Below are positions 47,669 through 55,712 of a DNA stretch of 64,000 nucleotides, piece after piece. Below the pieces are notes generated by a model. That model was not told the origin of the DNA, ran no database searches, and saw only the letters and a list, made by a program, of their open reading frames with translations. The stretch is from contig JADQAV010000025.1 of NCBI GenBank assembly GCA_019775845.1, forward strand, positions 1 through 64,000, written 5' to 3'. The DNA is from Myrmaecium sp. VS I D KN 1 (Eukaryota > Ascomycota > Dothideomycetes > Valsariales > Valsariaceae). The position numbers and the translations under genes are program-made. Each line of letters begins with the position of its first letter. Position 1 is the stretch's first letter.

Positions 47669-50600
47669 ATGGCGCCCTCCGCGTCCTCATTTCTCCTGAT
47701 GTCCGCCAACCACGAGAACACCGGATCTGCTGCCACGGCCGCGAGCCAGCCTGCCCCCTCGTCCCCGGTGCACATGGCAACAACGACGCTCAAAGTGGGG
47801 GGCATGACGTGCGGGGCCTGCACCTCGGCCGTCGAGGGCGCCTTCACGGGCGTGGACGGCGTGGGCAACGTCTCGGTCAGTCTGGTCATGGAGCGCGCGG
47901 TGGTGGTGCATGACCCGGCGCGGGTGTCGCCGGAGCAAATCAAAGAGATGATTGAGGACCGCGGGTTCGAAGCGGAGGTGCTGTCGACGGATATGCCGGA
48001 CGAGGGGCAAGAGGAGGACGATGGGGAAGAGCTGCTGGAGGATGGGGAAACGACAGCCTTGTCGTCGACGACGGTGTCGGTGGGGGGGATGACGTGCGGC
48101 GCATGTACCTCCGCGGTGGAAGGAGCGTTCAAGGACGTCCCCGGCGTGAAACACTTCAGCATATCCCTCCTATCCGAACGGGCGGTGATTGAGCACGATG
48201 CGTCGATCCTCAGCCCCGAGCGCATTGTGGAGATTATCGAGGATACGGGCTTCGATGCGGCACTGGTGGAGACGAAGAAGGCGGAAGCGCCGACGAAACC
48301 GAAGAAGTCGAGCAGGAAAATACGCACGACGACGGTTGCGATCGAGGGGATGACGTGCGGCGCTTGTACATCCGCGGTCGAAGGGGCTTTCAAGGAGGTG
48401 GATGGTCTAATCTCCTTCAACATTAGTCTGCTGGCTGAGCGCGCGGTCGTGGTGCATGACCCGACGAAGCTCAGCGAGGCGCAAATTGTCGAGGCCATCG
48501 AAGACCGCGGGTTTGATGCCAAGGTTGTGTCATCCGTGGACGGTGGCGCGCAGTTCTCCGGCAGCAATACCACAGCCTCCCTCAAGATTTTCGGGCTGCT
48601 TGATGCTAAATCTGCGTCTGATCTGGAATCGACGCTTCGTTCGAAGGCGGGCATCCAATCCGCGTCGGTCAACTTTGCTACATCGCGCGCCTCGATCACG
48701 CACAAGCCTACCGTCATTGGCATCCGGGGGATTGTGGAGACGATCGAAGCGCTCGGTTACAACGCCCTCCTGGCGGACACGGAGGAGAACAACGCGCAGT
48801 TGGAGTCGCTGGCCAAGACAAAGGAAATTCAGGAGTGGTGGCGAGCGTTCAAGATATCCGTCTCCTTTGCCATCCCGGTCTTCATCACCAGCATGGTCTT
48901 GCCCATGTTCCTTCCATTCCTCAACTACGGCAAGATCATGCTTTTCCCCGGCCTGTGGCTCGGAGACCTGGTCTGCCTGATCCTTACCATCCCCGTCCAA
49001 TTCGGCGTCGGAAAGCGCTTTTACAAGTCCGCATGGAAGTCCATCAAGCACGGCTCACCGACCATGGACGTTCTCGTCATCCTGGGCACCTCCGCCGCCT
49101 TTTTCTTCAGTGTCAGCGCCATGATTGTGTCGATCCTCACGCCTCCGCACTCCCGGCCCGGCACGGTCTTTGACACCAGCACGATGCTGATCACGTTCAT
49201 CACGCTTGGTAGGTACTGGGAGAACAGCGCCAAGGGGCAGACGTCGAAAGCGCTCTCGCAGCTGATGGCGCTTGCTCCGTCCATGGCAACGATTTACGCC
49301 GATCCGATTGCGGCGGCCAAAGCGGCTGAGGGCTGGGACTCGAAAGAGGAGGAGGAGGAGCAGAATGAGGGACGGGAAGGGAATGCTGTGGAAGAGAAAG
49401 TGATTCCCACAGAGTTGATCGAAGTGGGCGATGTGGTCATCCTGAAGCCCGGAGATAAGATCCCGGCTGACGGCAACGTCATTCGCGGTGAAAGCTTCGT
49501 GGATGAGAGCATGGTCACGGGTGAACCGATGCCAATCCTGAAGAGCAAAGGACATGGTCTGATGGCTGGCACGGTAAACGGAGCGGGCCGGCTGGACTTC
49601 ATCGTCACCCGCGCTGGCCGAGACACGCAACTCAGCCAGATCGTTCGCCTGGTTCAGGAGGCTCAGACTCGTCGCGCGCCCATCCAGCGTCTGGCCGACA
49701 TTGTTGCAGGTTACTTCGTCCCGGTTATTATCACTCTTGGCTTGGCCACTTTCGTTGCCTGGATGATCCTCTCGCACATCCTCCCTAACCCGCCCGAGGT
49801 CTTCCTTAGTCGCGCCAGCGGCGGTAAGCTGATGGTGTGCGTCAAGCTCTGCATCTCCGTCATTGTCTTCGCATGCCCCTGCGCTCTCGGCCTCAGCACC
49901 CCCACCGCGGTCATGGTCGGCACCGGCCGCGGCGCGCAAGTCGGCATCGTCATTAAAGGCGGGGCGGCTCTAGAGACGGCGAGCAAAGTGAACCATGTCG
50001 TCTTCGACAAGACCGGCACTCTGACGTACGGTAAAATGCAAGTCTCCCGCGCGGACATCGTCCCCGAGTGGACCGAAGACGAGAAGAGGCAGCGCCTCTG
50101 GTGGACGCTCGTCGGCCTCGCCGAGATAAGCAGCGAGCACCCCATCGCTCGCGCCATCGTGCACTCGGCGAAGGAGCGCCTCAACCTCGGCGCGGACGCC
50201 TCACTCGACGGCAGCATCGGCGACTTCGAAGCCGTGGTCGGCAAGGGCATCGCCGCCTCGGTCGAAGCCGCCATTTCCCCGCAATACACCCGCTACCGCG
50301 TTCACATCGGGAACGCGTCGTACATGCGCTCGCAAGGCATCGAGGTGCCTTCCTCGCTGGACGAGCGCACCCCACCCGCCGGCGGCTCCTCCACGACCTC
50401 CGTCGACGACGAGGATGCGACCACCGGCATGACCGCCATCCACACCGCCATCAACCAGACGTACACAGGCCGACTGCTCCTCAGCGACACCATCAAGCCT
50501 TCAGCGCGCGCGACTGTTCTCGCCCTCCAGCGCATGGGCATCAGCTCCTCCATCATCACGGGTGACACCCTCTCCTCGGCCCTCGTCGTCGCGCGCGCGG

Positions 50601-51322
50601 TCGGCATCCCCGCCGCCAACGTGCACGCCTCGGCCACGCCGGAGGACAAACAGCGCATCATCAAAGACATGCAGAGCCGACCGCTGGGCGAGGTGAGCGG
50701 CAGTGGCGGCGGCAACCCCGCCCGCCGACGCCGCCGGTCGAACCGGCCGCCGACCGTGGCCATGGTCGGGGACGGGATCAACGACTCGCCCGCGCTGGCC
50801 ACGGCCGCGATCGGGATCGCCCTGTCGACGGGGACAGCGGTGGCGATCGAGGCGGCCGCGATCGTGCTGATGCGGGAGACGGACCTGCTGGCGGTGCCGG
50901 CCAGCCTCGACCTGGCCCGGACGACGTTCCGGCGGATCCAGCTCAACCTGGTCTGGGCGTGCGCGTACAACGCCATCGGCCTCCCCTTCGCCATGGGCTT
51001 CTTCCTCCCCTGGGGCTACCGGCTCCACCCCATGGCCGCCGGCGCCGCCATGGCCGCCTCCTCCCTCTCCGTCCTCGCCTCCTCCCTCGCCCTCCGCCTC
51101 TGGCGTCGGCCCCGCTGGATGCGCGTCGCGTACCTCGACCCCGCGAATGCGGATAAGGCCGGCGAGCTCCCCCTTCCGCTCGACCGCTCCTCCTCCTCGT
51201 CGTGGTCCGCGTGGTTCGGCGCGTTGCTGCCGCGGCGCGTCCCGTGGTTGAGAAGGGGACGCACAGCGGAGGACCAGAGTGGCGTGCGGTACGTCCCGTT
51301 GCGGGATTTGGGAGAGGTGTGA
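47669..51322 (+). CDS. CCC2: Copper-transporting P1B-type ATPase (Ccc2/ATP7 family)
   Basis: A single exon of 1217 residues starts at CAACAATGG, a good context. Three N-terminal HMA domains each carry GGMTCGAC or EGMTCGAC copper-binding motifs (Cys48/51, 143/146, 230/233). A fourth HMA-like repeat (about 304-370) has lost the cysteines. Membrane helices begin near residue 395. The transport motif is Cys736-Pro-Cys738 in FACPCALGLSTPTA. The phosphorylated Asp780 lies in FDKTGTLTYGKM, the ATP-binding SEHPIA at about 822, and the hinge MVGDGINDSPAL near 1035-1045. These define a Cu(I) exporter that loads copper onto multicopper oxidases in the Golgi, with Atx1 as usual donor. The absence of introns over 3.6 kb is notable. 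The C-terminal tail is hydrophilic and basic. Confidence 0.96.
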   Translation: MAPSASSFLLMSANHENTGSAATAASQPAPSSPVHMATTTLKVGGMTCGACTSAVEGAFTGVDGVGNVSVSLVMERAVVVHDPARVSPEQIKEMIEDRGFEAEVLSTDMPDEGQEEDDGEELLEDGETTALSSTTVSVGGMTCGACTSAVEGAFKDVPGVKHFSISLLSERAVIEHDASILSPERIVEIIEDTGFDAALVETKKAEAPTKPKKSSRKIRTTTVAIEGMTCGACTSAVEGAFKEVDGLISFNISLLAERAVVVHDPTKLSEAQIVEAIEDRGFDAKVVSSVDGGAQFSGSNTTASLKIFGLLDAKSASDLESTLRSKAGIQSASVNFATSRASITHKPTVIGIRGIVETIEALGYNALLADTEENNAQLESLAKTKEIQEWWRAFKISVSFAIPVFITSMVLPMFLPFLNYGKIMLFPGLWLGDLVCLILTIPVQFGVGKRFYKSAWKSIKHGSPTMDVLVILGTSAAFFFSVSAMIVSILTPPHSRPGTVFDTSTMLITFITLGRYWENSAKGQTSKALSQLMALAPSMATIYADPIAAAKAAEGWDSKEEEEEQNEGREGNAVEEKVIPTELIEVGDVVILKPGDKIPADGNVIRGESFVDESMVTGEPMPILKSKGHGLMAGTVNGAGRLDFIVTRAGRDTQLSQIVRLVQEAQTRRAPIQRLADIVAGYFVPVIITLGLATFVAWMILSHILPNPPEVFLSRASGGKLMVCVKLCISVIVFACPCALGLSTPTAVMVGTGRGAQVGIVIKGGAALETASKVNHVVFDKTGTLTYGKMQVSRADIVPEWTEDEKRQRLWWTLVGLAEISSEHPIARAIVHSAKERLNLGADASLDGSIGDFEAVVGKGIAASVEAAISPQYTRYRVHIGNASYMRSQGIEVPSSLDERTPPAGGSSTTSVDDEDATTGMTAIHTAINQTYTGRLLLSDTIKPSARATVLALQRMGISSSIITGDTLSSALVVARAVGIPAANVHASATPEDKQRIIKDMQSRPLGEVSGSGGGNPARRRRRSNRPPTVAMVGDGINDSPALATAAIGIALSTGTAVAIEAAAIVLMRETDLLAVPASLDLARTTFRRIQLNLVWACAYNAIGLPFAMGFFLPWGYRLHPMAAGAAMAASSLSVLASSLALRLWRRPRWMRVAYLDPANADKAGELPLPLDRSSSSSWSAWFGALLPRRVPWLRRGRTAEDQSGVRYVPLRDLGEV

Positions 51323-51927
51323 GGAGTGCTTTCTTTGTCCTTCAATTTCTACTTTTGTTTCTACCTTTTTGTACAGATGAGGGAAGTGTCGGTGGATGTA
51401 TGGTGGTGGGCATTTGGAAAAGTAGAGGGATAGAGAGAGAGAGAGAGTGGGCGTGTGGATTTGTTGGGTTTTTGGGTGTATCTATTTGTTATTTCCTTTC
51501 CGTTTTACCTTACTCATTATTATCCAGCATTATATATCTATTGTTATTGTTCACCGTGACTCTTTTCACAATAGGATCGACGTTCTCGATTTACCGAGCG
51601 AACGGGTTTCCGCGTTTTGTTGTTCTTTTCTGTCTCGTCCGGGGGTGGGGTTATAATTCGCAAGTGAACGGCTACGGTGTTGGAACGGTCGCGTGGGAGT
51701 TCTTCGATTGGGAAGGTGGGGCAAGAAACCATGGTTTCTCTCAATTTATATTGATCTACAGAAGCAAGAATTAGAGAGAGCCTGACGGTACACCAACTCT
51801 CAGGCTGCCAGAAGAACCAGGGTGCAAGTCACCGCCGAATAAACAAAAAAGGACCTCTCCCACGCCCAAACCCCCCACCAAGCATCCCCTATCCAAAACC
51901 CTCTCGCCCCATCATGACTTCCCAAGC
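51323..51927. other. Convergent spacer, copper ATPase / unknown gene
   Basis: 605 bp. The left part is T-rich with a short GA repeat (51430-51449), fitting a 3' UTR. The right part, next to the convergent gene, is C/A-rich. No gene is seen. Confidence 0.55.
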
Positions 51928-54123
51928 TCACCCAATTACAAAGCGCACTCCAACCAAGACGCCCGCCTCTTCAAACACGATCGGGGCCCGGCGCTCAGGC
52001 CGCAACTGACGGACCACATCACCGTCACTGGTGGCGGGGCAGGGAGAGGGGACGCGGTCTCGAACCGGCGTCGGGCGCGCGAGCACGACGTCGCGACTGC
52101 GGGCGCCGACGTGGGCGGGCGGTGCTGCGGACGCGGATCCGGTCCGGCCCGTCGGGTTGTCGACGGTGACCGTGGTTCCTGCGGGGCGCGAGGAGGCGGA
52201 GGGATGCGCTGATGTCGGTGCTGTTGCCGCTGGCAGGACTGCGGCGGGGGTCGGCGTGGAGAGGGCGGTTTCGTTCGGGAGAGCGGGTGCGTTTGGGAAG
52301 ACGGACGGGGCTTGCGTGGGATGATGATGTGGGGGTGGGGGTGGTGGGGACTGGAGACCCTGTGAAATGGGAAGGGTCCTGTGCAGATGGAAGGCTGTAT
52401 CAGCTGCTCCGCTGCTGTGATGGGACGGCGCGATTTGATGATGATATGGCTGGGCAGGCTGGGGAGGCGGGCCTGGGGGAGGGAGGTTCGTGAAGTAAGG
52501 CGAATGTGGAGGGCGAGGGGGTACGGATGATGGCAGAGTGATCTGCATCGGAGCGACCGGCGCGGGCGGGTAGTAGGGGTAATGATGCGGTGTCAATATG
52601 TCTTGGTTCAGGTTATCTGGTGGTGTCGCCGAAGGACCTGATATGGTCACCGAAGAACTCTGCGAGGAGGACCGCGGCTGTATCGGATCCGTTGCTTCCA
52701 CAGCCCCTTGAGGTGACATGGACCGGGTCACCATCTCTGGGTCTTGCCGAGTTGACGGAGAAGCGGATAGAGTTCGGCTGGAGCGCGTCGACGTCTCGTC
52801 TCCAGGTAGGAGAGTCGGATCGGAAGGAAGTGTTTGTGGGAGCCGTCGCCTCTTAGCCTCTGGCGAGCCAGCCTGCGATGGGGGATTGCTTCGCTTTGCT
52901 GTATTCGTGACCTTCGTAGGTGAAAGGGGGTGTGGAAACAAAGAGGCATCGGTTTGGTCACCAAAGGGGGTGCCAGGCACGGATATGTTTGGAGCCCGCG
53001 AGTCGACCCTTCGAGAGGTAGCAAGAGGTACCTCTGGCGAGGAGGAACCGCTCAACCGTCCCCTTGGGGATGGAATCGGCTGTGCCGTGGGCGGCCGAGT
53101 GTCGCCATCCAGTGGCGCGGGAGGAGCGTCATTCATACATCTGTCGTCTGGTTGTCCCATAGTCCGGACTTCAGCACATCTGTCTCTCTGTTCATGCCCG
53201 ACCGTAAGGACCACATCGACGATGCCGAGCATCACAAACCCTTCGCCTTCCTGCATCGACTTTAGAGCAGCAGGTATCGGCAGCTGGGCCAGGCTCGTCA
53301 GGTATTGCGCGCCAGGTGGTCTGTGGCCGCGCTCATCGTATCCTCGCGTATCCGCTTCAGCCTGGAGCGCCGCGTTCACTTCCCGCCAGCGATCCTCCGC
53401 CCTGTATCTGGCCCCGTGGGCTTTCTGCGGGACCGTGATGACCCATGGTCGTCCCACTGTCGTGTTCACTTTCATGTCCCCAAACCCATCATCGTCTCCC
53501 GTGCGGCTGGGAATGTACGTAGTCGCAGCCGGTCCGCCGTTCCAAAATATCTCGACCTTCATATCCTGATATGCAAGACCGTAGACGAGGGATTTCCTCG
53601 AGAACTGGGCCATCACAGAAAGCGCCTGGGGAAACGGTTGTTCAGGACACCGCGGTATCATCCCCGTCTCATCCCGAGGGTCGCGAGCCGTTCCATTTCC
53701 GCCTGCTGTTCTCTTTGCATTGGGTGTCGCTGGTCTCCTCTGTGTCGCTGCCATTGGTACGCTACTTGAGGCATCCTGGCTGCGTGACGTGGTTACGGTC
53801 CTGCTCGTGGAACCGGCTGAAAAACGGCCTTTGCGATTACGAATTGAATGTCTCCGGTACTGGGAACCCACTCCATGGCTCTTGGACGCGGTTGCATTGA
53901 GCAACTCGGCTCCGGCACGAACCATCAAGCAGGGGGTGTTCATTTCTCCCAGAAAGTGAAAACGACTGTCGTCTCCATCGCAGGGAATAGGATGCTCCAA
54001 GAGCCGTTGTCCGCTGAGCAGGGACGTCTGTGAAGACGTGGTTTCGGCGTCTGCATCGACGCAGCCGGGCATATGAAGCGCTGCAAGGTGCACCGCAACA
54101 TCGGTACTGTAGTAGCGCGGCAT
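51928..54123 (-). CDS. Conserved fungal protein of unknown function, long disordered tail
   Basis: One exon of 731 residues from the ATG at 54123 (ACAATGCC context; MPRYYSTDVAVHLAALHMPG). The frame is open 114 codons further upstream, but that part is Ser/Leu/Pro-rich and leader-like, so I reject the earlier ATG. Residues 1-105 form a compact-looking part (FHFLGEMNTPCLMVRAGAELLNA, then a basic stretch SQYRRHSIRNRKGRF). Residues 165-310 form a second (ALSVMAQFSRKSLVYGLAY, KVEIFWNGG, GRPWVITVPQKAHGARYRAE, GEGFVMLGIVDVVLTVG). From 330 onward it is Pro/Ser/Thr-rich and disordered, with a probable nuclear signal EAKRRRLP at 422-429. It ends in a short hydrophobic segment, VLVGVRFVIG. I do not recognise the family. 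A regulatory nuclear role is only inference. Start and single-exon structure are moderately sure. Confidence 0.65.
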   Translation of the reverse strand: MPRYYSTDVAVHLAALHMPGCVDADAETTSSQTSLLSGQRLLEHPIPCDGDDSRFHFLGEMNTPCLMVRAGAELLNATASKSHGVGSQYRRHSIRNRKGRFSAGSTSRTVTTSRSQDASSSVPMAATQRRPATPNAKRTAGGNGTARDPRDETGMIPRCPEQPFPQALSVMAQFSRKSLVYGLAYQDMKVEIFWNGGPAATTYIPSRTGDDDGFGDMKVNTTVGRPWVITVPQKAHGARYRAEDRWREVNAALQAEADTRGYDERGHRPPGAQYLTSLAQLPIPAALKSMQEGEGFVMLGIVDVVLTVGHEQRDRCAEVRTMGQPDDRCMNDAPPAPLDGDTRPPTAQPIPSPRGRLSGSSSPEVPLATSRRVDSRAPNISVPGTPFGDQTDASLFPHPLSPTKVTNTAKRSNPPSQAGSPEAKRRRLPQTLPSDPTLLPGDETSTRSSRTLSASPSTRQDPEMVTRSMSPQGAVEATDPIQPRSSSQSSSVTISGPSATPPDNLNQDILTPHHYPYYPPAPVAPMQITLPSSVPPRPPHSPYFTNLPPPGPPPQPAQPYHHQIAPSHHSSGAADTAFHLHRTLPISQGLQSPPPPPPHHHPTQAPSVFPNAPALPNETALSTPTPAAVLPAATAPTSAHPSASSRPAGTTVTVDNPTGRTGSASAAPPAHVGARSRDVVLARPTPVRDRVPSPCPATSDGDVVRQLRPERRAPIVFEEAGVLVGVRFVIG

Positions 54124-54581
54124 TGTCCGTCGATAAAAAATCAATGACAGGGAAGAAATGAAGTGAGGATGCAGAGGAATGGACGGGCAATCATGAGAGA
54201 GACAGGTCAGAAGAAATGAGCAGAAAAAGATAGTGTACTGGAGAGGTTGCGCGTCAGAAGCCGCGTCAAAACCCAACAAGCAAGGCGAGAGACTGACGAC
54301 GGGACAGCTGCGTGGGATGTCCAGCGCTACATCGGAGCGAACAACGAAAATCGCGTTACTACCGGTTCCTCGCTCGATCGTCCCTTGAGGTGCGAGAAGA
54401 CCAGAAGTTCCCACGGCGCCCACAGCCAGCCTTCCATGGTGACCAGGAAAGAAGTCGCAGTCCATCTTACCATGAGATTCCTGCTGATCTTACCGCAACT
54501 CGGACAACCCCCCAGAAGGAGCAGATGACATCCTCCGATCACGTCCATCCCACAAGACCATCTCTTCCGCAAAACGCACAG
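54124..54581. promoter_or_regulatory. Spacer between the two minus-strand genes
   Basis: 458 bp holding the 3' flank of the Tfb6-like gene and the leader and promoter of the gene starting at 54123. A possible extra last exon of the Tfb6-like gene would lie at the right end (see findings). Confidence 0.45.
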
Positions 54582-55712
54582 CTAGTTGTCAGTGATGATG
54601 CCGATGGGCGTACCTCCTATGGTATCCCCCAACTCAACCATCGTCCGATCATACACCTTCGCGACTTGCATATCCCACGTACTTGCCTCAGGAACATCAT
54701 CTTTCACCTCACCGTCATTCACCTCATCCTGCATCATCATCAACTCATCCTCCGTCTCCTCCTCCACTTCACGCTCACCTACATCTCCATCCTCACCCTC
54801 CGACTCCGGATCCTCGCTCGCCATAACGGACACCACCTGGACCCGGGTGCGCTCCACGATGCCCTTCAACCTCACCTTCTCCGTCGCGCTCACCTTCCTG
54901 CCCGTCTCAAACCCGGGCAGCGTCTCGCCCGTCTCGACATCGCGTCCCTGCAGCAACGACGCAAACACCACGTCGAGCTTGTCCAGCAAGCGAAACAGGC
55001 TGCGCGGCGCCGGCGGGAACGCCGGCAGGCACTCCAGCACGAGTAAGGCGAGCGAGAGCAGATAGGGGACTTGAAGGCTCGCTGCACAAGGTGCAGTCAG
55101 CAAGGGAAAGACAAACCAAATGCAAAACAAGAGAAAGTAGGAGGAAAGCGGCCAATAAAAAGAAACAGAAAAAAAAGGAGAATCCCCGCCCTACATACGC
55201 GTGCCAGAAACCCACACCACATCCACCAACCCTTCCAAATCCGCCGCCACCTCCCGAAAGCTCCGATAACCCGGGACCGCGTCGCTGACGGCGGCGGGGG
55301 CGGGGACGGAGGCGGAGGCAGTAGCAGTAGCAGTAGCAGTAGCAGTAGCAGTAGCAGTAGCAGTAGCAGTAGCAGAGGCAGAGGCAGAGGCAGAGGCGGA
55401 GGCGGAGCCAGAGCCAGAGTCCCGACTCGTCCGCCGCCTCGCAAAGCGCCGCCGGACCCGCAAGATCCCCTGATCGACGTGGCGGATGAACGCCGCTTCC
55501 TTGGGGCTGCCGGCCTTGAGCGGGTGCTTACGCGGTCGCGGCAGCGCAGGGGTGGTGGTGGTGGTGGTGGTAGTGGTGGTGGTGGTCGTCGTTGACATCG
55601 TCGTTTCCGACAGGGGTGACGGGATGGAGGCCGGGGGGGAGAGGAGGAGGAAACCGCCGGCCGACGGTGGTGGTGGTGGTGGTGGTGGTGGTGGTGGTGG
55701 TGAGGATGACAT
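54582..55712 (-). CDS. Tfb6-like protein (TFIIH subunit 11 family), with repeat-rich N-terminus
   Basis: Two exons, 55712-55199 and 55081-54582, with a GTATGT-CAG intron of 117 nt give 337 residues. The core reads KAGSPKEAAFIRHVDQGILRV, PGYRSFREVAADLEGLVDVVWVSGTPSLQVPYLLSL and FRLLDKLDVVFASLLQG, then a helix with SATEKVRLKGIVERTRV and an acidic region. I match this to fungal proteins assigned to the Tfb6 family, whose yeast member helps release the Ssl2 helicase from TFIIH. The family call is from memory and moderate. The N-terminus is unusual: poly-Pro (residues 5-16), a poly-Thr run, and an Ala/Ser then Ala/Thr alternating tract (about 100-136), all made by microsatellites. The end, GGTPIGIITDN, does not look conserved, and a further 3' exon is possible. 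Confidence 0.7.
55320..55400. repeat. Coding hexamer microsatellite (AGTAGC)n/(AGAGGC)n
   Basis: About nine AGTAGC units followed by about four AGAGGC units on the plus strand. On the coding minus strand they encode the alternating Ala-Thr and Ala-Ser tract of the Tfb6-like protein. Being hexamers, length changes keep the frame. Confidence 0.9.
55550..55586. repeat. Coding (GGT)n microsatellite, poly-Thr
   Basis: GGT units on the plus strand encode a poly-Thr tract in the Tfb6-like protein on the minus strand. Confidence 0.85.
55666..55702. repeat. Coding (GGT)n microsatellite, poly-Pro
   Basis: About twelve GGT units, read as CCA/CCACC on the coding strand, encode the poly-Pro run just after the start of the Tfb6-like protein. 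This is the same unit as the poly-Thr repeat but in another frame. Confidence 0.85.
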
